Below are positions 38,281 through 47,924 of a stretch of DNA of 64,000 nt, in pieces. The stretch is from Rhodophyticola sp. CCM32 (GTDB taxonomy: Bacteria; Pseudomonadota; Alphaproteobacteria; Rhodobacterales; Rhodobacteraceae), in contig NZ_CP038492.1 in the NCBI RefSeq assembly GCF_004751985.1, positions 2,728,001-2,792,000 on the forward strand, written 5' to 3'. The notes under the pieces are model-generated. The model saw nothing but the letters and a program-made list of their open reading frames with translations, had not been told where the DNA came from and did not search any database. Position 1 is the first letter of the stretch, and each line of letters begins with the position of its first letter. The position numbers and the translations under genes are program-made.

Positions 38281-38922
38281 TCAGACGCGCCGCGCCTCTT
38301 CTTTCAGGCGCACCTCGAAGGCTGTCGACAAATGATCTTTCAGGGCCCGGGCCGCCCGTTCCCCATCGCGATCCGCAATCGCCTGTACGATTGCCGCATG
38401 TTCCGACAATGCATTGTCCCCCCGCCCCTCGGCCGCCAGCGAGGTCGTCGCCATCAGCGCCATGGAGCGGTGCAGCAGGTCCAGTTGCTGCACCAGAAAC
38501 CGGTTATGGCTGGCCAAGTGGAGTTGTTTGTGAAACCGCCGGTTCGCCCGCGACAGGGCATCGGGCTTGTCCAGCAAATCCCGGTCAGCCTCAACCATGT
38601 CGCGCAGCACGCGGATTTCCTCCTCGGCAGCATGCTGCGCCGCCAGACGCGCCGCCAAACCTTCCAGTTCGGTCCTGACCGCATAAAGCTCTGTCATCTG
38701 CGCATGGTTCAGCGCCGCCACGAACAAAGACCGCCCGTCGCGCATCAGCAGGCTTTGTGTCTCCAGCCGTTGCAGGGCCTCGCGGATCGGCGTCCGGCTG
38801 ACCCCGAACCTCTCAGCCAGTTCAGATTCCACAAGCCGCGATCCGGGCCGGTAAACGCCCATGTCAATCGCCTCGAGGATCAGGTCATAGGCATCTTTAT
38901 ACGAAGGCGAGGTCGGGGCCAT
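38281..38922 (-). CDS. GntR-family regulator, FCD (FadR/VanR) subfamily
   Basis: This 213-residue regulator has the GntR winged helix (YDLILEAIDMGVYRPGSRL, VSRTPIREALQRLE) and an FCD ligand domain of helices with metal-type residues RRFHKQLH and SEHAAIVQAI. AAAAGGA before the ATG at 38922 fixes the start; a TTG 24 bases earlier is open but less likely. No neighbouring metabolic gene points to its target. Confidence 0.88.
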   Translation of the reverse strand: MAPTSPSYKDAYDLILEAIDMGVYRPGSRLVESELAERFGVSRTPIREALQRLETQSLLMRDGRSLFVAALNHAQMTELYAVRTELEGLAARLAAQHAAEEEIRVLRDMVEADRDLLDKPDALSRANRRFHKQLHLASHNRFLVQQLDLLHRSMALMATTSLAAEGRGDNALSEHAAIVQAIADRDGERAARALKDHLSTAFEVRLKEEARRV

Positions 38923-39040
38923 GGGTGCATCCTTTTCAACGCGCAAAGGCTAGGCAAGCCGGTGCCCCGACACAAGCCACGCCTTGCCGCACCGCTTTTG
39001 CCCGCCTATAGCTTTTCGGGTTTAACCTGAAACAGGCGAT

Positions 39041-39084
39041 ATCGAAAACGCGGTCGAGCCTAGGCGAGAGGCCGCTTTTTTGAT
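39041..39084. repeat. Intergenic hairpin repeat, copy 2
   Basis: ATCGAAAACGCGG (39041-39053) pairs with CCGCTTTTTTGAT (39072-39084) with two mismatches. The loop TCGAGCCTAGGCGAGAGG resembles the loop of the copy at 25002-25048. Outer TTCGGGT (39015-39021) and ACCCGAA (39094-39100) pair around it. It fills most of the 170-base gap between the GntR gene and the HAD phosphatase gene. Confidence 0.6.
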
Positions 39085-39118
39085 GTAAGGCTTACCCGAA
39101 ACGCTTTAAACCGGCCCC

Positions 39119-39766
39119 ATGCCAGCGGACAGTTTCACACATATCGACACCTGGGTCTTCGATCTGGACAACACGCTGTACCCGCCTGAAATGGCGCTGT
39201 TCGATCAGATCAATATTCGCATGACCGCCTATGTCATGGCCACACTGGGCGTTGACCGGGTTGAAGCCGATCATCTGCGCCGGAAATACTGGCGTGATCA
39301 CGGCACCACACTGGCCGGGCTGATGGATATTCACGGCGTCGATCCCGGCCCCTATCTGCATCAGGTCCATGAGATCGACTTCACCGTTCTGAGCCCCGAT
39401 CCCGATCTGGCGGCCCGGATCAGCGCCCTGCCGGGGCGGCGGGTTATCTATACCAACGGCACCGCCCCTTACGCGGAAAACGTGCTGCGGCATCGCGGGC
39501 TGGCCGGGTTGTTTGATGCGGTCTATGGCGTCGAACACGCCAATTTCCGCCCCAAGCCGGAAACCCGCGCCTATGAAACGGTCTTTGCCGCTGACGGGCT
39601 GACCCCGGGTCGCGCCGCCATGTTCGAGGATGAACCGCGCAATCTGGCCGCCCCCCATCAGATGGGTCTGCGCACCGTGCATGTGGCCGCCACGCCGGAA
39701 CCTGCCGCCCATATTGATTTCCATACCGACGACCTGACCGGGTTTCTGGCCCGCATTATCGGCTGA
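39119..39766 (+). CDS. HAD-family hydrolase, pyrimidine 5'-nucleotidase type
   Basis: This 215-residue haloacid dehalogenase-superfamily phosphatase has motif I VFDLDNTLYPPE, motif II in VIYTNGTAPYAEN, motif III Lys in FRPKPETRAYE and motif IV FEDEPRNL. The DLDNTLY form of motif I with a helical cap is typical of the SDT1/YjjG-like pyrimidine 5'-nucleotidases. Family is certain; the nucleotide substrate is by analogy. Confidence 0.88.
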   Translation: MPADSFTHIDTWVFDLDNTLYPPEMALFDQINIRMTAYVMATLGVDRVEADHLRRKYWRDHGTTLAGLMDIHGVDPGPYLHQVHEIDFTVLSPDPDLAARISALPGRRVIYTNGTAPYAENVLRHRGLAGLFDAVYGVEHANFRPKPETRAYETVFAADGLTPGRAAMFEDEPRNLAAPHQMGLRTVHVAATPEPAAHIDFHTDDLTGFLARIIG

Positions 39767-39848
39767 TCCAAGCCTGATCTGCGACATTTGCGCTGCTTGT
39801 TTTCAGGCCCGGATGCCCCAGGTAGACCCATGCGAACAGGAGACACAG

Positions 39849-40097
39849 ATGACCATAACGCCCGAGGCCCCGCCCGCCCATTTCACGCGCAAGATCACCT
39901 ATCGCATCCCGCTGATCGGCCGCATGATCCGCGAGATCGTGGACGGCGATGAAGACACGCCGTTTTATGCCATCGCGATGGTGGTCAGCCTCTGGGCCAG
40001 CGCCTTTCTGATATTCGGCTATCCCGGCCTGATCATCCCGGCGCTGATCCTGGTCGCGGTGATGTTTCTGACCCTGATCCGCATTTCAATGGGGTGA
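39849..40097 (+). CDS. Small two-helix membrane protein of unknown function
   Basis: This 82-residue protein begins MTITPEAPPAHFTRKITYRI and has two hydrophobic segments (FYAIAMVVSLWASAFLIFGY and LIIPALILVAVMFLTLI) after a basic, amphipathic stretch IPLIGRMIREIVDGDED. AGGAG is placed well before the ATG at 39849. I do not recognise the family; the good ribosome site and coding-like codons support a real gene. It follows the HAD gene on the same strand. Confidence 0.75.
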   Translation: MTITPEAPPAHFTRKITYRIPLIGRMIREIVDGDEDTPFYAIAMVVSLWASAFLIFGYPGLIIPALILVAVMFLTLIRISMG

Positions 40098-40179
40098 TTG
40101 CTACCCTCCACCGCATCTGCCTGACCCTGTGCGCGTTTGACGCTTCGACCGGGCAGGCCGGGCATCCTATCTCTGGGTC

Positions 40180-41393
40180 ATGTCAAAACTGACGGACACC
40201 GATATCCTGATTTCCGGCGGCGGCATCGCGGGGCTGACCGCTGCGGTCGCCTTTGGCCGCGCCGGGTTCTCGGTGATCTGCGTCGATCCGGCCCCGCCGG
40301 TGACCGAACGCGATGCTGTCGGAGCCGATCTGCGCAGCACCGCGTTTTTGCAGCCCTCGCGTCTGTTCCTTGACAGGGTCGGGCTTTGGCCGCGTCTGGC
40401 CCCCCATGCAACGCCCCTGCAAATCATGCGGATCGTCGATGCGGGGGGGAGACACCTACGCCACGGGTGGCCCATGATTTCGACGCCGCCGATATCTCGG
40501 ACCTGCCCTTTGGCTGGAACCTGCCCAACTGGTTTTTGCGGCGCGAACTGGTGGCCGCACTGGGCGATCTGCCTGATGTGGATTTTCGTCCGGGCACCGC
40601 CACCGCCGGGCTTCTGACCCGCAGCGCCGAGGCCCGCGCCCGCCTCAGCGATGGCACGCGGGTGCGCGCCCGGCTGATCATCGGCGCCGATGGCCGCGCA
40701 TCGCCGGTACGGGAGGCGGCGGGCATTCCGGTGAAGACCACCCATTACGGCCAGAAAGCCCTGGCCTTCGCGGTCACCCATCCGCTGCCGCATGAGAATG
40801 TCTCAACCGAAATTCACCGCTCGGGCGGGCCGTTCACACTGGTCCCCCTGCCGGATTATGACGGCCAGCCCTCCTCGGCCGTTGTGTGGATGGACCGGGG
40901 GCCAGAGGTGACCCGGCTGGCCGCGCTGGACCCCGCCGGTTTCGAGGCCGAAATGACGGACCGGTCCGGCCATCTGTTCGGGCCGCTGACACTGGTCTCG
41001 CGGCGCACGATCTGGCCGGTCATCAGCCAGGTGGCCGCCCGGATGGAGGCGGAACGCACCGCCCTGATTGCCGAGGCGGCCCATGTGATGCCGCCAATCG
41101 GGGCGCAGGGGCTGAACATGAGCCTGACAGATTTGCGGGTGTTGCTGGACCTGATCGAGGCCAGACCCGACGACCCCGGAGACCGGAGTTTGCTGCAAAC
41201 ATATAACCGAAGGCGCCATGCGGATGTGGTCGCGCGGATAACGGGTATTGATGCGCTGAACCGCGCCTCGATGGCGCGCGCTCAGGGCTTGCGCGATCTG
41301 CGGATGCAGGCGCTGAACGCGTTTTATTCCGTGACCCCGATCCGCCGGGTGCTGATGCGCGCCGGGCTGGGGGCCAGCGGCAGCGCCTCCTGA
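40180..41393 (+). pseudogene. UbiH/UbiF/COQ6-family FAD monooxygenase, frameshifted
   Basis: The first frame gives MSKLTDTDILISGGGIAGLT with a GxGxxG FAD site and runs in register to about 40449. The second frame then carries the rest, including the LIIGADGRASPVREAAG motif and GAQGLNMSLTDLRVLLDL, to 41393. The break falls in a run of seven G (40443-40449); eight G would restore one 400-residue frame reading DAGGETPTPRVAHDFDA. The intact protein would hydroxylate a ubiquinone precursor ring. Position on the ring (UbiH versus UbiF type) cannot be told. The downstream part shows no other damage. Confidence 0.82.
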
Positions 41394-41408
41394 CCGCTCA
41401 GCGCGGTC

Positions 41409-42539
41409 TCAGGCAAACACCTGATCCAGCACCGTTTCCAGCCGGGTCACTGCGCCATCCACATCATACAGCTTGTCCAGCCCGAACAACCCAAGCCGGA
41501 AGGTCATGAACCCTTCGGGCTCACCCACCTGCAGGGGCACACCTGCGGCAATCTGCATGCCAAGGGCTGCGAATTTACGGCCATTCTGGATATCCGGGTC
41601 ATCGGTATAGCTGACCACCACACCGGGGGCGCCCACCCCTTCCACCGCGACCGAACGGATGCCTTTGGCCGCCAGCATGTCACGCACCGCATGGCCAAGG
41701 GCCCATTGGTTTTCCTTCAGCGTCTCAAACCCATAGGTTTTGGTTTCCTGCATGGTGTCGCGGAACCCGCGCAGCGCATCGGTGGGCATGGTTGCGTGAT
41801 AGGCATGGCCGCCGCCCTCATAGGCCAGCATGATCTTGTGCCATGTCTTCAGATCCATCGCAAAGCTGTTTGATGCCACCCCGTCCATCCGCGCCACGGC
41901 CCGGTCAGACAGCATCACCATCCCCGCCGAGGGGGAGGAGGACCAGCCCTTTTGCGGCGCCGAGATCAGCACATCGACACCAGTGGCCTTCATATCGACC
42001 CAGATACAGCCGGAGGCGATACAATCCAGCACCATCAGCGCCCCGACCTCATGGGCCGCCGCGGCCAGCGCGGTGACATAGGCATCAGGCAGGATGATCC
42101 CCGATGAGGTTTCCACATGGGGCGCGAAAACGATATCCGGCTTTTCTGCCCGGATGCGCGCGGTGACCTCTTCAATCGGCGCGGGCGCATAGGGGGAGAC
42201 AGGCGCATTGCCTGCCGCCTGCGCCTTCATCACGGTGACCGCACCGGCGAACCCGCCGGCATCAAGGATCTGCGACCAGCGAAATGAAAACCAGCCATTG
42301 CGCAGCACCAGCACATCGGCGCCCTGCGCAAACTGCCGGGCCACGGCCTCCATCGCATAGGTGCCGCCCCCGGGGATCAGGGCCACCGCATCGGCCCCGT
42401 AGACCTCTTTCAGCATGCCGCTGATATCGGTCATCACGGTCTGAAAGCTCTGGCTCATATGGTTGAGCGCCCGGTCGGTGAAGACCACGGAATATTCCAG
42501 CAACCCGTCCGGGTCGATATGATCGAGAAGTGCAGCCAT
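41409..42539 (-). CDS. Class V aminotransferase, alanine/serine-glyoxylate type
   Basis: This 376-residue fold-type I PLP enzyme has the binding Lys in SAPQKGWSSSPSAGMV, VLRNGWFSFRW near residue 80 and the cofactor-loop region PHVETSSGIILPD. Members transfer amino groups between alanine or serine and glyoxylate or pyruvate. GGGAG precedes the ATG at 42539. It lies downstream of two Lrp-type regulators on the same strand, about 70 bases after the second, so amino-acid-dependent control is likely. The exact substrates are uncertain. Confidence 0.87.
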   Translation of the reverse strand: MAALLDHIDPDGLLEYSVVFTDRALNHMSQSFQTVMTDISGMLKEVYGADAVALIPGGGTYAMEAVARQFAQGADVLVLRNGWFSFRWSQILDAGGFAGAVTVMKAQAAGNAPVSPYAPAPIEEVTARIRAEKPDIVFAPHVETSSGIILPDAYVTALAAAAHEVGALMVLDCIASGCIWVDMKATGVDVLISAPQKGWSSSPSAGMVMLSDRAVARMDGVASNSFAMDLKTWHKIMLAYEGGGHAYHATMPTDALRGFRDTMQETKTYGFETLKENQWALGHAVRDMLAAKGIRSVAVEGVGAPGVVVSYTDDPDIQNGRKFAALGMQIAAGVPLQVGEPEGFMTFRLGLFGLDKLYDVDGAVTRLETVLDQVFA

Positions 42540-42609
42540 GAGATATGCTCCCTGATTTTGCCCCATGGGTAACGGGGCCGGGGGATGGTGGCAACGCCCC
42601 CTCCGGGGG

Positions 42610-43068
42610 CTACCCCAACGGACCCGGGCGGCGTTCTTCGCTGAGCAGCACATTGGCCTCTACATTCCCCACCCCGGGCAACGTCATGATCCGGCGGCGC
42701 AGGACCCGTTCAAAATCACTTAGATCGCGGGCGGTGACGCGCAGGCGGTAATCATAGAGGCCCAGCACATGCTGCACCGCCTGCACCTCGGGGATGGCGG
42801 TCACCGCGCGCTCGAAATCCTCCAGACTGACCCGGCCCTTGGTGGCCAGTTTCACCCCCAGAAACACCGTGACACCAAAGCCCAGTTTTTCCGTATCCAG
42901 ATCAAGGCGGCGGGTTTTCAGAACCCCTGCCTCGGTCAGCCGCCTGACCCGGCGCCAGGCCGCGGGCTGCGACAGGCCAAACCGGCGGCCCAACGCGCTG
43001 GCCTTCAGCGTGGCATCGCCTTGCAGGGCGCGCAGGATCGCGCGGTCGGTGGCATCAAGGTCGATCAC
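42610..43068 (-). CDS. Lrp/AsnC-family regulator (second of a pair)
   Basis: This 152-residue regulator has the Lrp helix-turn-helix (LDATDRAILRALQGDATLKA, then LGRRFGLSQPAAWRRVRRL) and an AsnC ligand domain with LGLYDYRLRVTARDL. The ATG overlaps the stop of the other Lrp gene by four bases. Two different Lrp proteins made together could form mixed oligomers. The likely target is the downstream aminotransferase gene. Confidence 0.9.
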   Translation of the reverse strand: MIDLDATDRAILRALQGDATLKASALGRRFGLSQPAAWRRVRRLTEAGVLKTRRLDLDTEKLGFGVTVFLGVKLATKGRVSLEDFERAVTAIPEVQAVQHVLGLYDYRLRVTARDLSDFERVLRRRIMTLPGVGNVEANVLLSEERRPGPLG

Positions 43069-43520
43069 AGGGGCAAGGCCTCCCCGTCCTTGATCGTGGC
43101 CACATGCATCAATGCCTCGATATCGGCGATATGCGGCAGGGTCAGAATCCGGCTGCGATAAATCTCCTGATAGTGGGGCATGGCGCGGGCGATGACGGTC
43201 AGGCGCACATCCACACGGCCCAGAAAGGTCTGGATCTCGGTCACTTCGGGAACCTCGCGGGCGGCAGCGATAAATTCGTCAAAGGCGCGCGGGTTGGTCT
43301 TGTCCAGCGTGACGCGCAGACTGACCTCAACCGCGAAACCAAGCGCCGGCCAGTTGATCACAGCCTGCTGGCCGCGCAAAATGCCCTGTTCGCGCAGCCG
43401 GTCAAGACGCTTGTAGCAACTCGCCAAGGGCACGCCCGCAGCCTCGGCCAGCCGGGTCATGGATTGCCCGGGATCGGCCTGCAGATGGCGCAGGAGTCGC
43501 CTGTCACTGTCGGTAATCAT
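43065..43520 (-). CDS. Lrp/AsnC-family regulator (first of a pair)
   Basis: This 151-residue regulator begins MITDSDRRLLRHLQADPGQS and has the helix-turn-helix MTRLAEAAGVPLASCYKRLDRL and an AsnC domain with FLGRVDVRLTVIAR. It is divergent from ilvC; the gap of 137 bases holds AT-rich palindromes of Lrp-operator character. It overlaps the second Lrp gene by ATGA. Confidence 0.9.
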   Translation of the reverse strand: MITDSDRRLLRHLQADPGQSMTRLAEAAGVPLASCYKRLDRLREQGILRGQQAVINWPALGFAVEVSLRVTLDKTNPRAFDEFIAAAREVPEVTEIQTFLGRVDVRLTVIARAMPHYQEIYRSRILTLPHIADIEALMHVATIKDGEALPL

Positions 43521-43547
43521 ATGTATTTGTCTGATAATTGATAATAC

Positions 43548-43583
43548 GAGAATGATTTTCTCTCATATCTGGGAATTTATTCC
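43548..43583. promoter_or_regulatory. AT-rich palindromes between the Lrp pair and ilvC
   Basis: GAGAA-TGATT-TTCTC (43548-43562) and GGAAT-TT-ATTCC (43572-43583) are two close inverted repeats. The second, with flanks TGGGAATTTATTCCA, agrees with most positions of the E. coli Lrp consensus. They lie between the first Lrp gene and ilvC, so they may control both. Confidence 0.5.
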
Positions 43584-43618
43584 AAGCCTCATACATTCAT
43601 CATCAGATCGGCCTCTAG

Positions 43619-44680
<1,062 letters not shown>

Positions 44681-44704
44681 GGCTGCGGCCTTAACGCACC
44701 CGAT

Positions 44705-44732
44705 ATGGCCCCGGCCTATGTGCCGGGGCCAT
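44705..44732. terminator. Terminator hairpin between ilvC and the arsR-type gene
   Basis: Perfect 11-base arms ATGGCCCCGGC (44705-44715) and GCCGGGGCCAT (44722-44732) with a 6-base loop lie 24 bases past the ilvC stop. The right arm falls within the last codons of the converging ArsR-family gene, so one hairpin can serve both transcripts. Confidence 0.75.
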
Positions 44733-45414
44733 TTACTCGGGGAAAGGCGGTGTCGAAGGCCCGCTTTCCGGGGGGTGTGAACAGCACCGCCCGGCTTTGC
44801 CGGTCGCGCCGCGCCCATCCCCGCCCCTCGATCTGTGCCCACAGGGCGCGCCCAAGCGACCCCGCCAGATGTGTGCGCCGCTCGGACCAGTCCAGACATT
44901 CCCGGCACAGCGGGCTTCGTCCGGTTTGCAGACGCGCCAGGTCCACTCCGAAACCGGTGATGAAATCCGCCCCTGGCCCGGTCAGGGACAAATGGCCATC
45001 CGTCAGGTCAATCAGGCCCCGCGCAGTCAGGCTTTCGAACAGTTGAATGCCGCGCCGACCCGCCAGATGGTTGTAGCAAATCCGCGCCTCGCGCAGGGCA
45101 TCATCGCGCGGGCCGGTTCGGGTGCGGGGCCGGGCAAGACCCGCCGACAGGCCCATCAACCCTTCCAGCACCCCGGCCACATCCTGATGGGCCAGTGCGA
45201 AATACTTGTGCCGCCCCTGTTTGCGCGGGGAAAGCAACCCACCCTCGACCAGCTTTGCCAGATGGGTGGAGGCGGTTTGTGCCGTCACACCGGCCTCTGC
45301 CGCCAGTTCCGAGGCTGTCAGCGCGCGGCCATCCATCAACGCGGTCAGGATATTGGCGCGCGCGGGATCACCGATCAGGGTCGCGACAGAGGCGATATCC
45401 GGGCCTTCTTTCAT
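44716..45414 (-). CDS. ArsR/SmtB-family regulator with extended C-terminal domain
   Basis: This 232-residue protein has an N-terminal ArsR winged helix (ASVATLIGDPARANILTALM, then VTAQTASTHLAKLVEGGLL) and a C-terminal region about twice the length of minimal ArsR, with CRECLDWSERRTHLAGSLG. The paired Cys in CREC may bind metal or sense thiol-reactive compounds; this is an inference. It is divergent from the NIPSNAP-ABM-EamA operon and has a perfect palindrome in the shared region. Effector unknown. Confidence 0.85.
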   Translation of the reverse strand: MKEGPDIASVATLIGDPARANILTALMDGRALTASELAAEAGVTAQTASTHLAKLVEGGLLSPRKQGRHKYFALAHQDVAGVLEGLMGLSAGLARPRTRTGPRDDALREARICYNHLAGRRGIQLFESLTARGLIDLTDGHLSLTGPGADFITGFGVDLARLQTGRSPLCRECLDWSERRTHLAGSLGRALWAQIEGRGWARRDRQSRAVLFTPPGKRAFDTAFPRVNGPGT

Positions 45415-45463
45415 AATCTGATCCTTCTTTCATATGCGTCACCCTACAGGATCACAAACGCGA

Positions 45464-45487
45464 ATGCTTCGATCATGGTCGAAGCAT
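45464..45487. promoter_or_regulatory. Palindromic operator for the ArsR-family regulator
   Basis: ATGCTTCGA (45464-45472), TCATGG, TCGAAGCAT (45479-45487) have perfect 9-base arms. It lies about 50 bases from each start codon in the 125-base divergent region, the typical size and place for an ArsR-family operator. Confidence 0.65.
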
Positions 45488-45538
45488 CAGCAGGAGCAAA
45501 GCGGTTAGGACAGGTGTGAAGCGAACAGGAGACCCCAA

Positions 45539-45856
45539 ATGCTCACATGTGTCATCCGCTACCATATCGACCCGGCGAAAAAGGCCCAATTCACTGAATA
45601 TGCCCGCAACTGGGGTCAGGCGATCCCGCGCGCGGGGGCCGATCTGATCGGGTATTTTGCGCCGCATGAAGGGTCAAGCACTCTGGCATATGGCATCTAT
45701 AATATTGAGAATCTTGCAGAATATGAGGCTTATCGCGCCCGTCTGGCCGCCGACCCTCTGGGACAGCAGACCTATGCCTTCGCGCAGGCAGAGCGGTTCC
45801 TGCTGCGCGAGGACCGGTGCTTTCTGAAGCGGGTCGATCAGGCGGGCGAGACATGA
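45539..45856 (+). CDS. NIPSNAP-family small protein
   Basis: This 105-residue protein has the dimeric alpha-beta barrel pattern of NIPSNAP: MLTCVIRYHIDPAKKAQFTE, then GADLIGYFAPHEGSSTLAYG and LLREDRCFLKRV. AGGAG precedes the ATG. The stop overlaps the next gene by ATGA. Bacterial NIPSNAP proteins have no settled role; the fold is related to monooxygenases such as the next gene. Confidence 0.82.
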   Translation: MLTCVIRYHIDPAKKAQFTEYARNWGQAIPRAGADLIGYFAPHEGSSTLAYGIYNIENLAEYEAYRARLAADPLGQQTYAFAQAERFLLREDRCFLKRVDQAGET

Positions 45857-46221
45857 TTGCCGTCATCTTTGAGGTTTGGCCGAAAGACGGGCACCACCAG
45901 GCCTATCTGGACCATGCCACCGCCCTGCGCCCGTATCTGGACACTCTGCCGGGCTTTCAATCCATCGAACGGTTTGAAAGCCTGACCACGCCGGGCAAGC
46001 TTTTGTCGCTCTCGTTTTTTGAGGATGAAACGGCGATTGCCGCCTGGCGGGCGCTGCCCGATCATCGGGCGGCGCAAACCGCCGGGCGCAGCACTCATTT
46101 CGCCGATTACCGCTTGCGCATTGCAGGTGTTCGCCGCAACTACACGATGATGGACCGGCGTGACGTGCCCGATGACAGCCGCGCCTTTCACGCCTGCCCT
46201 ATCCACGGAAGACCCGCATGA
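45853..46221 (+). CDS. Antibiotic biosynthesis monooxygenase (ABM) domain protein
   Basis: This 122-residue protein begins MIAVIFEVWPKDGHHQAYLD and has GFQSIERFESLTTPGKLLSL and FFEDETAIAAWRALPDHRAAQ, the ABM/YgiN dimeric barrel pattern. Members oxidise quinols or act in heme or polyketide chemistry without cofactor. It overlaps both neighbours by ATGA. A tail of about 30 residues after the barrel ends HACPIHGRPA. Substrate unknown. Confidence 0.84.
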   Translation: MIAVIFEVWPKDGHHQAYLDHATALRPYLDTLPGFQSIERFESLTTPGKLLSLSFFEDETAIAAWRALPDHRAAQTAGRSTHFADYRLRIAGVRRNYTMMDRRDVPDDSRAFHACPIHGRPA

Positions 46222-47132
46222 CATCCCCCACCCCCGACCGTCCCGGCGCATTGAACTGGGCCTTGATCCTGGGCCTTGGCGTCATCTGGGGCACGGCTTT
46301 CATGGGCGTCTCCACCGCGTTGGAGGGCTATGGCGTCTGGACCGTGACAGCCGGGCGCACCGTTTTAGGGGGCCTTGCGCTGATGCTGACGGGCGCTGCG
46401 ATGGGTCAGGGGCTGACCGGGATCAGGGGTGCCCGTGCCTGGGGCTTTACCGTGCTGATCGGCATTCTTGCCGTTGCGATGCCCTTTTCCCTGCTCAGCT
46501 GGGGGTTAAGCCATGTGTCTTCGGCCTTTGCGGGTGTGGCCATGGGGGCGGTGCCCTTGCTGGTTCTGCCGCTTGTCGCCCTGTTCTCCCCCGAGGAAGG
46601 GATTGGGCCAAGGCGGATCATGGGCGTCGCTTTGGGATTTGCAGGGCTGGTTCTGCTGGTCGGCGATGGCGCCTTTGACAGCACCGGGCGCGATGCGGAA
46701 TGGCTGGGCCGGCTGGCCTGTGTCGGGGCGGCGGGCTGTTATGCCATCGGCTCTGTCCTGACCCGGCGCGCACCGGCGATGCCGCCGGTCTCTTTCGCCA
46801 CGGCCACCTTGCTGGTCGCCGCTGCCGTGATGCTGCCGATCGCCCTGCTGATCGACGGTGTGCCCACGGATTTCCCGGCGCGCCCCACCCTGTCGCTGCT
46901 TTATGTGGCGCTGCTGCCCACCGGGCTTGCGGCGATCATTCGGATCCGGGTGATCACCACGGCGGGATCGCTGTTCATGAGCATGGTCAGCTATATGGTG
47001 CCGGTCTGGGCGGTGATCTTTGGCATCACCCTGATGGGGGAGACATTGCCGCCAACCCTGTTCTGGGCGCTTGGCGTCATCCTTGCGGGCATTCTGCTCA
47101 GCCAGTGGCGCAACCTGTTCGGTCCGCGTTAG
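46218..47132 (+). CDS. EamA/DMT-family transporter
   Basis: This 304-residue inner-membrane protein has about ten helices in two EamA repeats. The first begins LNWALILGLGVIWGTAFMGV and the second is recognisable by LGRLACVGAAGCYAIGSVLTRR. The family exports amino acids, metabolites or drugs. Coupling by ATGA to the ABM gene suggests that it exports the compound handled by the ArsR-controlled operon. Confidence 0.87.
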   Translation: MTSPTPDRPGALNWALILGLGVIWGTAFMGVSTALEGYGVWTVTAGRTVLGGLALMLTGAAMGQGLTGIRGARAWGFTVLIGILAVAMPFSLLSWGLSHVSSAFAGVAMGAVPLLVLPLVALFSPEEGIGPRRIMGVALGFAGLVLLVGDGAFDSTGRDAEWLGRLACVGAAGCYAIGSVLTRRAPAMPPVSFATATLLVAAAVMLPIALLIDGVPTDFPARPTLSLLYVALLPTGLAAIIRIRVITTAGSLFMSMVSYMVPVWAVIFGITLMGETLPPTLFWALGVILAGILLSQWRNLFGPR

Positions 47133-47148
47133 CAGGGCCAGACCAAAG

Positions 47149-47258
47149 TTCTGCACCACATATGGATTGCGCAGAGGGCATCGCCCGTCCCGTTGGGGCG
47201 GCTCAGACGCTGCCCGGCGGTGCCGCCGGGCGCAAGAATGATGTAGGGCGGTGCAGAA
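47149..47258. terminator. Nested inverted repeats after the EamA gene
   Basis: The inner hairpin GCCCGGCGG-TG-CCGCCGGGC (47212-47231) has perfect 9-base arms. Outside it TTCTGCACC (47149-47157) and GGTGCAGAA (47250-47258) are also perfect inverted copies. The whole lies between the converging EamA gene and the CAP-domain gene and probably ends both transcripts. Confidence 0.55.
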
Positions 47259-47273
47259 TTTCAGTCCGGGGCT

Positions 47274-47735
47274 CTAGCAGGACCGTGCCAGCACCAGAAC
47301 CCAGACATCCCCGGCATTGGCAAAGCCGAATTGCGTGGCATTGGCGTTGACCATATTGGCCCGGTGACCGGGCGAATTGGCCCAACTGGCAACGGCGCTG
47401 CGCGTATCGGGCTGGCCACGCGCCACATTCTCGGCGGCGAAACAGGCGGTATAGCTGCTGCGGTTGATACGATCAGACAGGGTGGAGCCGTCACTGCCCA
47501 CATGGCCGATCCCGCCGGTGACCTGCAAATCATCCGCATGGGCCTGGGCCGCGGCCTGCAAGGCCGGGCTGTGCACCAGGGGCCGGATGATACCCGTCCC
47601 CGCGCGCTGCACGGAAATCAGCGTATTGGCCTGGGCGATCATCCCGGTTGAGGACAACGGAACCCGATCAGTCCCCGGCGGAAGCGCACAGGCCGCAAGG
47701 GCCAATATCAGCAAAAGGGCGGTACTGCGGATCAT
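47274..47735 (-). CDS. CAP-domain lipoprotein
   Basis: This 153-residue protein starts MIRSTALLLILALAACALPP, a signal peptide with lipobox LAAC, so it is likely a lipoprotein. The rest is a CAP (SCP/PR-1-like) domain with LQAAAQAHADDL, IGHVGSDGSTLSDRI and AENVARGQ...SWANSPGHRANMVN. Bacterial CAP proteins of this YkwD type have no clear common activity. No partner gene is visible. Confidence 0.85.
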   Translation of the reverse strand: MIRSTALLLILALAACALPPGTDRVPLSSTGMIAQANTLISVQRAGTGIIRPLVHSPALQAAAQAHADDLQVTGGIGHVGSDGSTLSDRINRSSYTACFAAENVARGQPDTRSAVASWANSPGHRANMVNANATQFGFANAGDVWVLVLARSC

Positions 47736-47924
47736 CGGCCTGCCTCATGACGTCCTATTCAAAGCTTTGCGCCAGAAGATGCGACAGTTGTGCAGGTTCC
47801 GCAAGCACAGGTTCACGGTCACCCCTTTCATGCAAGGATCGGCTGATATTCACATATCCGGGGGTATGTGCTGTGACGCCCGATAGAGGCGCATATCTGG
47901 TCTTTCAGGATCAGTTTGCGCATC

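Noticed and set aside
47736..47924. Small coding gene in the gap before the amidohydrolase gene
   Set aside because: Only a short Arg/Cys-rich frame without ribosome site is open; the gap is probably untranslated.
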